64,000 nucleotides of DNA from Notospermus geniculatus (GCA_002633025.1 NMRB01000487.1:290876-354875); one strand, 5' to 3'; numbered from the stretch's first letter, positions 22,325 to 32,904 are shown. The notes: generated by a model not told the origin, from the letters alone. Program-made: numbers and translations.

Positions 22325-24016
22325 ATGTCAGCGAATTCGCCTGATCGGTCGGCCTCCGGTAGCCTAGAGCTCATCGTTTGTAGCCAGTGTAAGACCCACC
22401 ATTTATATCCTGATGACAAGCACGATGTGTGTATGCGATGTCGGTCCGCCAAGCATGTGTGCGATCTGTGCAACAGCATGGGAGTGCGTGCACGTCAGGT
22501 CTGGGAGGACTTCTTGGCAAAGAATGTCCTCTCTTTCCCGCGTTCTAAGTCTGTTTCTCAGCAGCCTCCTCCCCCTCCCCCACCTGCTGCTAGTGCTAGT
22601 AACCCGGGGGGTGATTTCTTGAGGAAGTCTGATTTCTTCCAAATGATGGACGCATATTTTAAGGGCAGAGAGGCACAGTCCCAGAACACTGCTTCTAGTG
22701 GTTCTAGCGGCCTGTCATCCGGTCAGTCTGTCAGAACGGAGGGATCCCCTCGCGATTCTGCCAGGAACCCGGTCCCTGGGCACCGATACACCTCATCTGA
22801 GGAGGACTGTATCGAGGTCCCCCAGGAAGAAGACAATTTCGACATCCAGTCCAACTCGTCATCAGTCCATGGATGGGACTTCAAGAGGTCAGCCTCCCGT
22901 GACGGTGTTCTCCCGGAAGAGGAGTTAGATGACGATGATCACACAGGGGGGGATGGTGAGCCCTCTGATCCTGTCAGTTCAGAATCAATTACCAAGTATG
23001 TTGAGACTGTGGCAGCAGCCATTAAAGATCTATCCATAGAGGATGCTGTTGTCTCCTCTGGACCTAAAAGCTCTCTGAAGTCGACCAGGACGAACAAGTC
23101 CAAACCTTCCGCTAGACTCCCCTTAAAGGAGGAGCACAGGGATATAATTAAGGCTGTTTGGGACAAGGATGTAACGGTAATGAGCGTGTACAAGAGAGAC
23201 CCATTCAATCGGTATAAGATTTCAGAGAAGGATGAATCAACCTTCTTTAAGCAGGGAGAGCTGGACAGTTATATTTCGCATGAACTTTCCCGGCATGGGG
23301 TCAAGGTTGGCAAGCCTCCCAAGCTCCCCAACAAAGAGTTGTCCAAGATTGAGACTAAACTTGTTCAAGTTGAAAAACAGAGTCTGCTTGGCATGGCGTG
23401 TGCTGTCTCCCAATCATGGCTTATTCAGCATGCAGCCACTCAGCTGGAGAAGTTAGAGGGGGCGCTTAAAGAGTCCGTACCTCCAGACGAATTTGAGGCT
23501 CTTTCCCAGACGATTAATTTGAGAGGTGTAGGGGATTCCCTTCTTATGGCGCAGGATGGAGCCCTCGACCAATTAGACTTACAAGCTAGGGTGGCTGGCA
23601 ATGTCAAGTGGGCCCGCCGCTCGCTGTGGTTGGACCTCACCCACTGGTCAGATCAAATCAAGAGGGATGTCCGCCGTTTTCCTATCACGGGTGAGGGCCT
23701 CATTTGCGGCCCTCAGTTGAAAGACTCACTGGAATCTATGCGCTTATCCAGCAAGGCGCTGGATGCAGCTGAACGCCTCCCCAATTCTAAATCAGGGGGG
23801 AAGAAGCGCCCTTGGCAGGGGTCTCGTGAGGGTGGACCACCAGCGAAGCGTTATGACAACAGGTCAGATGCAGGTCGATCCCGATCCTTTACCTTCTCTG
23901 GGCCTAGGAGTCAGTCCCGTGGGGGCCCCAGGGGTGGTCGTGGGGGCCAGCGTCCCTCCTTCAAGGTACCGTCTGCTACAGTCTCCTCAAGTCAGGGCAA
24001 GGGGTACTCGGGATAG
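22325..24016 (+). CDS. DIRS gag-like protein (ORF1)
   Basis: This 563-residue frame is the first ORF of the DIRS element and is intact. Residues 18-50 contain a cysteine cluster (CSQC, CMRC, CDLC) that looks like a zinc-binding module. Acidic and serine-rich linkers follow, including a poly-proline stretch near residue 80. The middle (about 260-470) is the more conserved, probably capsid-like, part. The C-terminus is basic and rich in RG and GGRGG, suited to nucleic-acid binding. ATG at 22325 is the first in frame. The RT frame begins just downstream in another frame. The structural role is inferred from position. Confidence 0.85.
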   Translation: MSANSPDRSASGSLELIVCSQCKTHHLYPDDKHDVCMRCRSAKHVCDLCNSMGVRARQVWEDFLAKNVLSFPRSKSVSQQPPPPPPPAASASNPGGDFLRKSDFFQMMDAYFKGREAQSQNTASSGSSGLSSGQSVRTEGSPRDSARNPVPGHRYTSSEEDCIEVPQEEDNFDIQSNSSSVHGWDFKRSASRDGVLPEEELDDDDHTGGDGEPSDPVSSESITKYVETVAAAIKDLSIEDAVVSSGPKSSLKSTRTNKSKPSARLPLKEEHRDIIKAVWDKDVTVMSVYKRDPFNRYKISEKDESTFFKQGELDSYISHELSRHGVKVGKPPKLPNKELSKIETKLVQVEKQSLLGMACAVSQSWLIQHAATQLEKLEGALKESVPPDEFEALSQTINLRGVGDSLLMAQDGALDQLDLQARVAGNVKWARRSLWLDLTHWSDQIKRDVRRFPITGEGLICGPQLKDSLESMRLSSKALDAAERLPNSKSGGKKRPWQGSREGGPPAKRYDNRSDAGRSRSFTFSGPRSQSRGGPRGGRGGQRPSFKVPSATVSSSQGKGYSG

Positions 24017-24065
24017 GATTCCGCAGCCCCTGCTACAAGCTTGCCAGTGATCCCTCAAGTTCCTC

Positions 24066-25273
24066 TTGCCGAGATTCCTGTGGGGGGGGGGGGGGAGAAT
24101 CCAGCTTTTCCAAGAAAAATGGCGGGAAACAACCTCGGACAATTGGGTCCTCAGCATCGTGTCCGAAGGTTGCAAGTTGGAATTTATCGAAGTGCCCCAG
24201 TTCAAGGGAGTAAAGTCCACCCCCCTTCACAAGGGTCCCGGCAAGGAGGTTCTGTTAGACGAAGTGGAAACTTTACTGAAGAAAAATGCCATCGAACCAG
24301 TTCCGAGGGATCAGGAAGAAGAAGGGTTTTATTCCACTTTCTTCCTGGTGCCCAAAAAAGACAAGGGTCTAAGGCCCATTCTAAACCTAAGGCCTCTGAA
24401 CCAACTCTTGGTGAAGAAACATTTCAAGATGGAGAACTTAAGATCGGTCATAAGGGCAGTAGAACCTGGAGACTGGCTCGTAGCCCTGGATCTCCAGGAT
24501 GCATATATGCATATTCCCATTCATCCCGGGTTCAAAAAGTTCCTCAGGTTCAAAATAGGGGGGAAGGCCTACCAATTCAAAGTCCTCCCCTTCGGCCTGA
24601 GTTCTGCCCCCAGAGTCTTCACCAAGGTGTTAGCACCCCTTGTAGCCCTGGCCAGGAGGGAGGGCCTTCACGTGTTTCCCTACCTGGACGACTGGCTTCA
24701 GAGATTTTCAGTAAAAGGATCACTGGCAGGAATGTTGCAGAGGCTGCTTCAGATCCTGATTTTGCATGGGTTTCTGATCAACATACCCAAATCTCATCTA
24801 GACCCCACTCAGAACTTAGTTTTTATAGGGGGCCTATTCCTGACAGATCAGAACTTGGTCTCTCTCCCCAGAAAGAGGGAGGACAAGTTGATATCTCTGG
24901 TGAAATCTTTCAGGTTGGACAGCAAGGTCACAGCCAGGCAGTTTCGCCAGTTACTAGGGGTCATGGCGTCAATGATCGATGTAGTACGCTTTTGCAGATT
25001 GCGCATGAGACCGATACAGATGTATCTAATGGCCCTTTGGAGCATCCAATCCAGGGATCTGGAAGCACTCGTTCCAGTCAATGCCCACCTTGTTCAACAC
25101 CTGGAATGGTGGCTGGACAGGGGCAATCTCAGACAGGGGCTTCCTCTCAGGAAAGGGGATCCAGATTTGATTATCATGACAGATGCCTCCTCCCTCCACG
25201 GTTGGGGAGGTCACCTAGGAAGGATGTCTGTCCAGGGGAAATGGGATCCCCACTGGTTGTCAAAACACATAAA
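24066..25273 (+). CDS. DIRS reverse transcriptase, first copy (continues into duplication)
   Basis: Reverse transcriptase of the DIRS element with the start of RNase H. Visible in order: FYSTFFLVPKKDKG and RPILNLRPLN (fingers), LVALDLQDAYMHIPIHP (motif A, catalytic Asp), VLPFGLSSAPRVFTK (motif B), FPYLDDWLQ (YLDD active site), LIIMTDASSLHGWGG (first RNase H Asp). The true start is uncertain; ATG at 24066 is preceded by a poly-G run. After WLSKHI the sequence jumps back to a second copy of the fingers domain, so RNase H is not completed here. The reading frame stays open to 27917 through the duplication, which gives a 1283-residue chimeric frame, not a native protein. Confidence 0.85.
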
Positions 25274-26224
25274 AGAGTTTTATTCCACCTTCTTCCTGGT
25301 CCCCAAGAAAGACAAGGGTCTAAGGCCCATTCTAAACCTAAGGCCTCTGAACAAACTCTTGGTGAAGAAACATTTCAAGATGGAGAACTTAAGATCGGTC
25401 ATAAGGGCAGTAGAACCCGGAGACTGGCTCGTAGCCCTGGATCTCCAGGATGCATTATATGCATATTCCCATTCATCCCGAGTTCAAAAAGTTCCTCAGG
25501 TTCAAAATAGGGGGGAAGGCCTATCAATTCAAAGTCCTTCCCTTCGGCCTGAGTTCTGCCCCCAGAGTCTTCACCAAGGTGTTAGCACCCCTTGTAGCCC
25601 TGGCCAGGAGGGAGGGCCTTCACGTGTTCCCCTACCTGGACGACTGGCTTCAGAGATTTTCAGTAAAAGGATCACTGGCAGGAATGTTGCAGAGGCTGCT
25701 TCAGATCCTGATTTTACATGGGTTTCTGATCAACATACCCAAATCTCATCTAGACCCCACTCAGAACTTAGTTTTTATAGGGGGCCTATTTCTGACAGAT
25801 CAGAACTTGGTCTCCCTCCCCAGGGAAAGGGAGGACAAGTTGATATCTCTAGTGAAATCTTTCAGGTTGGACAGCAAGGTCACAGCCATGCAGTTTCTCC
25901 AGTTATTAGGGGTCATGGCGTCAATGATCGATGTAGTTCGCTTTTGCAGATTGCGCATGAGACCGATACAGATGTATCTAATGGCCCTTTGGAGCATCCA
26001 ATCCAGGGATCTGGAAGCACTCGTTCCAGTCAATGCCCACCTTGTTCAACATCTGGAATGGTGGTTGGACAGGAGCAATCTCAGACAGGGGCTTCCTCTC
26101 AGGAAAGGGGACCCAGATTTGATTATCATGACGGATGCCTCCTCCCTCCACGGTTGGGGAGGTCACCTAGGAAGGATGTCTGTCCAGGGGAAATGGGATC
26201 CCCACTGGTTGTCAAAACACATAA
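24328..26224 (+). repeat. Tandem duplication within DIRS RT
   Basis: The segment starting GTTTTATTCCAC at 24327 recurs at 25278. The offset is 951 bp at the start and 952 bp after one inserted T near 25454 (GATGCATATATG versus GATGCATTATATG). The copies differ at about 20 positions, mostly third codon positions. The junction is at CACATAAAAGAG (25266-25277), where the original continues CACATAAACCTG. Confidence 0.95.
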
Positions 26225-27066
26225 ACCTGTTAGAAATGGAAGCAGTATTTCGTACGTGCCACCATTTTCAAGACCACCTTCGGGACAAAGCTGTTCTAGT
26301 GAGGTGCGACAACATGACAGTCGTGTCTTATATCAACAGGGAGGGGGGAACACGATCCCCGAGCCTAGGGATGCTGACATGGAAACTCTTAATCTGGGCA
26401 CAGAAGAGGAACATATCACTGTCAGCCGAACATGTTCCAGGGGTCAACAATTGTTTAGCGGACAAACTGAGTCGAGTGTTTGCCAGCCCCCTGGAATGGA
26501 GGTTGAACCCCAGTATAGTACAGAGAATTTTTCTCCGCTGGGGTTTTCCACTGATAGACCTATTTGCGACAAGTGCCAACCGACAGACTCCGGTATATTG
26601 CTCGAGGTTCCCAGAACCGCAAGCCTTTCACGTGGACGCGTTAACCCTCGATTGGCGAAATATGTTTGGTTACGCGTACCCACCAATTTCATTGATTCCG
26701 CTTGTCCTGGACAGAATCCAGAAATTTCGTTGTACGCTGATTCTCATAGCTCCAATGTGGCCCCGGCGGTCGTGGTACCCGAGGCTACTGGAATTATCGG
26801 TGGAAGCTCCGATCAGCCTCCCCGTACTCCCGGACCTTCTGACTCAGGATCGGGGCTGGCTTCACCACCCATCCCCAGGACTGTTCCGTCTCACGGCATG
26901 GAAACTGAGCGGGAACGCCTCCGAGGGGACGGCTTTCAGGAGGACGTTATCAACACTATGCAACAATCAATCAGAGTCAGTTCTGCCGCACAGTATGAGT
27001 GCCTCTGGGCAGAATTTGTACGCTGGTGCCGTCCTAGGAAAATTAATCCCCCTTCAGCACCTGTAA
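25274..27066 (+). pseudogene. DIRS reverse transcriptase/RNase H/methyltransferase, second copy, frameshifted
   Basis: This copy repeats the RT from the fingers onward and then runs into the native 3' half of the ORF. One extra T near 25454, just after motif A (LVALDLQDA), pushes the rest into the next frame, where it is open to 27066. There the YLDDW active site, the RNase H segment (TDASSLHGWGG, LLEMEAVFRTC, VRCDNMTVVSYINREGG, HVPGVNNCLADKLSR) and the DIRS methyltransferase-like domain (PLIDLFATSANRQ, LILIAPMWPRRSWYPRL) follow in order. As in other DIRS elements, the end overlaps the recombinase ORF in a different frame. Coordinates include both frames. Confidence 0.85.
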
Positions 27067-27917
27067 GAGACATTTTGGGTTTCCTGCAGTCTCTTTTCAA
27101 TAAAGGTCTGGCTTTCAGGACCATTGGGGTTTATAGATCGGCAATCTCTAAGTTCCACTGTGGTGTGGATGGGTCAGCTGTTGGTCAGCACCCCTCTGTT
27201 TGTAGGTTTTTGAAAGGGGTTTTTAATAAGAGACCATCGTCTAGGACGTTGCTTCCTAGCTGGTCTCTCAGTATTGTCCTCCAGTTTTTACAAGGTTTTC
27301 CTTTTTCTCCTGTGGAGAAAGCTAGTCTAGAAGCTATTACCCTGAAGACGGTGTTCTTGGTGGCTATTACCACTGCAAGAAGAGTATCGGAACTTGCAGC
27401 GCTTGGCCGCAACCCCCCTTATGCCAGAGTTGAAAGGGATGGTATTCGCTTAAGGACACTCCCTGGTTTCCTTTCTAAGACGGCTACCGCTTCTCATTTG
27501 GGCCAAGATATATTTCTACCAAATTTCAAAGAGAACAAGTCTCTTTGTGTGAAATCGTTCTTCTTATGTTACAAAGAAGCTTCAGCTCAGATTTTGGCTG
27601 ATAAAGAGGACAACCATCTGTTCATCAATTTTGATGGACCTCGTAAGGGACACCCTGCTACAAATCAGACGATTTCAAAGTGGTTAGTGAGGGTGATTAA
27701 GGCAGCCTATGTAGCGAAGGGCTTACAGCCCCCAGGAGTTAAAGCTCATTCCACTAGGGCCATGAGCTCCTCTTGGGCGACATTCAATAAGGCTACAATT
27801 GAATCTGTTATGAGGGCGGCTGACTGGCGGCGAAAGTCTACTTTCGCTGGGCACTACAGCTTGGACCTTTGGCGACACAAGGATGCTTCGTTTGGGCATG
27901 CAGTTCTGTCTACCTGA
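26898..27917 (+). CDS. DIRS tyrosine recombinase
   Basis: Site-specific recombinase that inserts the circular DIRS DNA. It lies in the frame -1 to the RT/methyltransferase frame, and overlaps it by about 170 bp. The candidate start is ATG at 26898 (METERERLRGDGF). An N-terminal SAM-like domain (YECLWAEFVRWCRPRK to ISKFHCGV) precedes the catalytic part: TTARRVSELAAL carries the first catalytic Arg, HSTRAMSSSW the His-x-x-Arg pair, and FAGHYSLDLW the nucleophilic Tyr. The length of about 340 residues and intact catalytic residues suggest an active enzyme. Because of the upstream frameshift this frame is also fused to out-of-frame RT sequence. Confidence 0.9.
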   Translation: METERERLRGDGFQEDVINTMQQSIRVSSAAQYECLWAEFVRWCRPRKINPPSAPVRDILGFLQSLFNKGLAFRTIGVYRSAISKFHCGVDGSAVGQHPSVCRFLKGVFNKRPSSRTLLPSWSLSIVLQFLQGFPFSPVEKASLEAITLKTVFLVAITTARRVSELAALGRNPPYARVERDGIRLRTLPGFLSKTATASHLGQDIFLPNFKENKSLCVKSFFLCYKEASAQILADKEDNHLFINFDGPRKGHPATNQTISKWLVRVIKAAYVAKGLQPPGVKAHSTRAMSSSWATFNKATIESVMRAADWRRKSTFAGHYSLDLWRHKDASFGHAVLST

Positions 27918-28001
27918 GCCTGTTCTTTCATTATGGGTAAGTGTTTGATTATTTAGGGTCTCCGCACTTGCCTCCCACCACCAAGTTTCAGCTTTGGTAT
28001 T

Positions 28002-28107
28002 CTATTCAATTGTTATTATTTATTAGACTCAAGTAAGTATGAACGAAAAAGAATGTGTAATTACGAAGTAGTTATGATTCTTTGAAGTGAATACTTACTT
28101 GAGTCTA
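28002..28107 (+). repeat. DIRS internal complementary region
   Basis: The first half (CTATTCAATTGTTATT to GAACGAAAAAGAAT) is the complement of the left end of the element; the second half (GTGTAATTACGAAG to TACTTGAGTCT) is the complement of the right end. This is the template by which DIRS cDNA ends are joined into a circle. It carries five bases (TAGTT region) that the genomic right end lacks. Confidence 0.92.
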
Positions 28108-28161
28108 CCTTCCCTCCCTCCTTCCCGGTGCGGTTACCCTTGGCAGCGTCTCTGTCCGGTA

Positions 28162-28297
28162 CTCAAAAGGACTAGTGTGCGCATGCGCGAGGACCGCTGA
28201 TATGGGAGAGTCTATTTTTATTGGATGGGTTTGAGCAGTGATTAGGCGGTTAAAGGGACTATTCAATTGTTATTATTTATTAGACTCAAGTAAGTAT
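28162..28297 (-). repeat. DIRS right inverted terminal repeat
   Basis: From CTCAAAAGGACTAG to AAGTAAGTAT, it is the inverted partner of 21734-21869. It contains the second GCGCATGCGC palindrome. Confidence 0.92.
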
Positions 28298-28332
28298 TCA
28301 CTTCAAAGAATCATACTTCGTAATTACACATT

Positions 28333-28650
28333 TCTGTCTTGTGACAATGCAGCTAAAATTTTGAACATCATCATACATTGTTCAAAACAGCATCATACAC
28401 TTGCATGATGATGTTCAAGTTTGTTGTGGATTTCGATCTACAGTCCAACATCCATGAACTTTGTATGATGAAGTATGATGGAGAAAGGATAATGTTGGAT
28501 GCTGTTCAAGTTTGTTGGGAAAACCGTCCACACGATCATACATTTGTCCATGAACATCATCACACATTTTTTGGGGGATGTTTTGCATTGGCAAGATGAA
28601 ACATGCAGCTAAAAATTTGAACATCATCATACATGTTCAGGTTTGTTGGG
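28333..28650. repeat. CATCATACA-type palindromic repeat split by DIRS
   Basis: ACATCATCATACA and TGTATGATGATGT words alternate at 28365-28640 and also at 21664-21705, just outside the left end of DIRS. CACGATCATACATTTG occurs on both sides. The DIRS element seems to have landed in this repeat family. Confidence 0.55.
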
Positions 28651-28674
28651 AAAACAGTTTTGTTTGAAGAAGAT

Positions 28675-29838
28675 TTATTACCAAAATAAATGAAATACAA
28701 ATAGCTCCGGACCGAGGCAGAGCATTATTGGTCCGGAGTACAGAGTATTAAGAACAAAATTTACATGGTACAAGAAATAAAAGATAGATGGAACAAATAA
28801 GATTTACACACAAGGAGCAAAACTGATGGCCGTTGGTGGTGGAGGATGGGTGGGGAGGGGGGCAGTGGATGAACGTAACTACCAAAACTTCGCGAAACTG
28901 CAGGAGGGTACTATGAGACAGGACTTTACAACATGTAGAAGGACGGAGAGGAGCTGCGTTTGTTTGAAGTCTAATCAGGCGGTTCGTTGTGATTCACTAC
29001 CTTAGCCAAGAAACTAGCCGCAGATGCGATGATAGTTTTATTGACTGCATTGTGGAGTTGAGGATTGCCGAACAGGAGAAGGTTGATTTTGTCCACCCGA
29101 GACATAGAGTGGAAGAGATTAGGGTCAAAATTACCCGCGTTGTCGATGAGATGCAAGAGAACATCCCGATGTTCCTCAAATAGAGGACAGTCTAAAAAAA
29201 CGTGTTGAGTTGACTGGACCCTCGCACCGCATGGACAGCTAGTGTCATGGACATTACTAAAATTATGGGAGAAGAGGTGAGCGTTGAAAATGAGGTCGCA
29301 CCTTGTTCTATTTAAAGATATTTCAGTTTTCCGCTCCAAATTTAACCTCATGGTCGTCAGTTCTCTTGACTTCCCCCCAAGGTGCTTTCTGAGGTTGAAT
29401 TTAAAAGAGTTTCTTGATGCCCGAGTCTTGATATGTTCAGGGGTTGACTCCCATAGTTTTATGGCACGAGGGAAGGTGGATCGTAAAGTACCAGCGGATA
29501 GCCCTAGAGGGAGACGGAATGTACGATGGTTACGAGTTTGCCTAGCTGGGGGTTGGTTTCTGTAGGTATTAAAGATGTCATTAATGAAGCGTGGAAGATG
29601 GTTATGTTCGTAATCATACACTAACAATATTTTTTTTTCATCACGTCTCTCCCCAAGAGTCATCGAACCTAAGGTCTTTAATACCTTATGAGTATTAGAA
29701 CCGTGGATACATCCGCTCACTAACAAAGCGGCCCTGTAGTGAACTCTGTCTAATTTACCTAAGTCATGAATACTCGCAGAATCCCACACAATAGAGCCGT
29801 ACTCAAGGTGAGGAAGAATAAACAGATGGTATATTGAT
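28675..29838 (-). mobile_element. 5'-truncated LINE, minus strand
   Basis: It holds the last 270 codons of a LINE RT and a 3' UTR of about 290 bp ending near 28675. Close to the 3' end there is a perfect 9-bp stem, CTCCGGACC with GGTCCGGAG (28703-28738), which could serve as the RT recognition hairpin. Confidence 0.75.
28971..29838 (-). pseudogene. LINE reverse transcriptase C-terminal domain
   Basis: The minus-strand frame is open from the truncation point near 29838 to the stop at 28971. It begins with LPHLEYGSIVWDSAS, the segment that follows the RT thumb in jockey/CR1-type LINEs, continues with LDRVHYRAALLVSGC, and ends with a cysteine-rich CPCGARVQSTQHVFLDCP block that many of these proteins have at the C-terminus. 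RT catalytic motifs and the endonuclease are missing because of 5' truncation. The open frame over 280 codons suggests recent insertion. Confidence 0.8.
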
Positions 29839-30391
29839 CATACACAATTACCTCATGAAATCATACGCGAGTGGTATTTTAGGGTATGATCAAGCAATAA
29901 CTAAAAGTATTTTACACCAAAACTACACAGTCGGTTCAAAATATGACGATATATATTGGGAAAAAATCACAATGATCGAACCGAGCAATGGCGAACTCGG
30001 CTTCATGCACTCGGCCTTCGACTCGGGCTGCTTTCAGAGCGTGCTGCCTTAAAAGTTGCTAACATCTCACATATTTTGATTATTTGGTACATATTTAGTC
30101 TGACTGGGACCATTAACAATGAAGGGATATGAGAATTTTGATGCAATCAACTGATGTCGATGGGTCTAAGGCCTCGCTTCACGGCTGGCTCGATCTTTTT
30201 TTGGCTTCATTCGTCATTTTGAGTCTCCGACTCTGGCCCGTTTTTGTAGTGTATGACAATAAAAACTCCTTTTATTTCACATATTTAGATAGCTTGATAT
30301 GTCTTTGGTTTGATTGGGGCCATCAACGACGAAAGGATAGGGAACTCTGCGTTTATTCAGCTAAAGTTCAGGATACACTCTCACTTTCCAC
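29839..30391. other. Nothing recognised
   Basis: Short frames on the plus strand show no known motif. The sequence is moderately AT-rich. Confidence 0.4.
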
Positions 30392-30400
30392 GACGTGAAT

Positions 30401-30819
30401 CAATCTCGTACCCAGAGATTCGTTACGCTCGGGCCGAGGTTGATGGTCGCTACACTAATCTCTGGAGACGGCTAGCCAAATCACGCCTTAGCTGTGATTT
30501 TTGGTATCGTGCAGTTTTAGACCGAATTTTAACCACAAATGCACTGAAATGACTTGAGATGACTTGAGTACAAAATGTTACACACAAAAATGTCCTTAGA
30601 AAGGTTTTTTCGAGGGATCTGTTGTACTTATCGAGGAAAATCCACAGCAATGCATGGCGCACTGTATAAACTTGGAGTGAAGCGGGATGCGCCGTGTGTA
30701 ACGCATTTGCCATTGCATTTTGGTTCCCGAAGCCACCGCTAGGGCGAAGCCGTCTCCAGAGATTAGTGTAGCGACCATCAACCTCGGCCGAGCGTAACTA
30801 ATCCCTGGGTACGAGATTG
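30401..30819. mobile_element. Foldback with 9-bp target duplication (MULE-like)
   Basis: The left end CAATCTCGTACCCAGAG and right end CTGGGTACGAGATTG begin arms of about 80 bp (sharing ACTAATCTCTGGAGACGGCT in inverted form). The direct repeat GACGTGAAT flanks it at 30392-30400 and 30820-30828. Long arms plus a 9-bp duplication fit Mutator-like elements. Confidence 0.75.
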
Positions 30820-30828
30820 GACGTGAAT

Positions 30829-32179
30829 GGGGCGCCAGTCATGGAGTTTTGTCTTTGTTTTTCAGTTCACAAACCGAGACGAGACCAATTCTGTCCCGGC
30901 CGTCGTTCATCCATCCTCAAGGAAGTTAATGTTGAACTGTCAGAGACAGATCAACAACATGTTCCATTGACTATGGAATGGTTGACAACGTCGCCAGCTC
31001 AGTCATGTCAGTTAACCATATGTACTTTCTCACCTCATCCACCATTAGTTACGTCATGCATTGGTTCTAATGCATGTATGTGACGAGTGGCACAATAAGG
31101 CCAATTGGTTCCCTGGTCGTGGCACAGAAAAACGGCGGAAGTGCTGGGTTGAGTAAAGAGATTAATATGATCTGTGACGAGTTCACTTTGTCCAGTTGAC
31201 AAGATCTCTAGTTATGACGACAAGTTGCAGGTGGCAGGACATTATTGCGCATGCGCTTCCCTCACATCCATCGCTCAATTTCAAACTCTAAGCATGCAGT
31301 CACCATCGGTGCCTCATTAGCCGCGTGGGTTTAGGGGTTATGTCTAGTAGTTTGTATGTTTCATAGGTCGTAGGTTCGAATCCCGTCGTAGGCTCAGAAA
31401 TAAGGTAGGGTTTTCTGTCACATGTAGCTGTTGTTAGTACTTGTAACTGCCGTTTAACAGTCTCTTGGCGCACAATTTTTTATTTTTGTTTAGCCTGAAT
31501 GACAAGATGTATTTATTTCTATGATAAGATGTCTCTTTTCCGAGGATGAGAAGTTGAAAACTTGTCAATTGACAAGATAGACCCTGTCAATTTAAGCATA
31601 TGGCTGAGAACGAGTTCCAGCTTGTCAGTACGACAAGAAATGTTTTAGAGTGTATAACTCAGCGACGGCTTGACCCGGAGTGCTCAATCTTGATATGTAC
31701 CTCCCTGTAGATTACCTTTAGGTGCAAGTCAAATTGCGGCCTGATTTGACTTCCAATATGGCCACCAGGTGGCATAGCCCACAAATCATCAAAGTCCTGT
31801 AACTCAGGAATGACTTGACCGAGATTGATATGTACCTCTGTCTGTCATTACACTGTTATGTCCAACAGGTGAGCACATGGTCCATGGACCATTTCATCTT
31901 TTGTTTTTCAGCTGAGTGAAGCAACTTGGCTATAATTTCTTCGTGTAGAAGTCAGTCAGCGGGAATCAGGTGACAAGTGAACGAGTTGAAAGAGAACAGT
32001 ATCCTGTCTATGTATAGCACCATGGTGACTCATGACACATGTCGGATGAATGGCAAAAAGTAAGTGAGGAGTGAAAAATTTAGAAAAAAAGAGAGTACAT
32101 TGTACATCACTTTCATGTAGGCCTATTAAAACAGCAGCCTATTCGTATCTATGATCAGCATCGTCAGAAATATATGCTA
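30829..32179. other. Non-coding stretch with one tRNA-like sequence
   Basis: Apart from the tRNA-like block at 31318-31398 I see no gene. The frame at 30817-31083 has no motif. TTGACAAGAT recurs several times between 31190 and 31640. Confidence 0.4.
31318..31398 (+). other. tRNA-like sequence, probable SINE head
   Basis: GTGGGTTTAGGGGTTATG fits box A loosely and GTAGGTTCGAATCCC fits box B. The arms do not close into a clean cloverleaf, so a SINE or tRNA pseudogene is more likely than a tRNA gene. Confidence 0.4.
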
Positions 32180-32645
32180 TATTTTTGCTGTAGGGGATAA
32201 ACTGGTAGACAGTGAGCATAATATGTTTACGAGTGAAGACTTGCTACATGACCAATGAATGTGGCACATTTCCAGTTGGAGATAATCACGGTTGTAACAG
32301 AAAGTACATGTACGAACAAGCTGCACAACGCAGGTTCCTCCTTTAACATGTTTAAAGACACCATTAAAGCTCAATCCTAGGAATGAGTCGTTTATGCCAC
32401 CTGATGTGTGTCATGATCGCTATCGATGACGAAATAAAATTCTGATGAATGTAGTTTGCTGCCACTTTTCAGTGACTGACTTGCTGCACGTTGACAATGT
32501 GACATTCATCAAAAATTCAAAAGCGAGCAGGAATTCTGGTTTTCATGGTCGTTTTCAGATACGTTTTTGTCGGTAGCAATGTCATCAAACTGATCAATAC
32601 AAGACTCGATAGAAAACAAAAGATATGCACATGATATCAATAGTG
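32180..32645 (-). repeat. Remnant of LamG-PAN tandem unit D (5' flank only)
   Basis: The block TTTTTGTCGGTAGCAATG, TCATCAAACTGATCAATACA and CACTTTTCAGTGACTGACTT is the diverged counterpart of 41380-41650 and 51470-51720, which lie upstream of the LamG exons of copies A and B. No LamG or PAN exon is seen downstream of it on the minus strand, so only this flank remains. Confidence 0.65.
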
Positions 32646-32904
32646 CACTGTAAAAATCGGGCGATCTTCTATGGGTTCAGCGCCATGGGTTCAGCGGATT
32701 AACGTGGGTCTGTTGAGGCCATGATGGGCTCAGTTAAAGCGGATTGCTCGCGTCTGTCCAAAGTGAACCAAAAATAATAAAACGTCCTGTTTTATTCGCA
32801 ACAACAACTGGTAAATGCATTGCGGCGGCCGCTCCGGAAACGGTGCTGTGGAATCTTTGACTCGGCACGAACAGTCCGCTTTAACTCCGCCTGAGATAAA
32901 CGGT

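Larger units (their letters stand above)
21720..28332 (+). mobile_element. DIRS-type tyrosine-recombinase retrotransposon
   Basis: A near-complete DIRS element. Inverted terminal repeats of 136 bp (21734-21869, 28162-28297), short non-inverted extensions, and an internal complementary region at 28002-28107 that joins copies of both extensions are the hallmarks of DIRS. There is no target-site duplication, as expected for recombinase-mediated insertion of a circle. Both outer edges share ATT (21720-21722 and 28330-28332), found once at the junction inside the internal region. Order: gag-like ORF, RT/RNase H/methyltransferase, tyrosine recombinase. A 951-bp internal duplication inflates it to 6.6 kb and a one-base insertion breaks the RT frame. 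Confidence 0.92.

Noticed and set aside
24041-25510. 489-codon open frame in the DIRS RT region
   Set aside because: It is a shadow of the RT frame: it gives no RT motif, and stays open mainly because of codon bias and the duplication.
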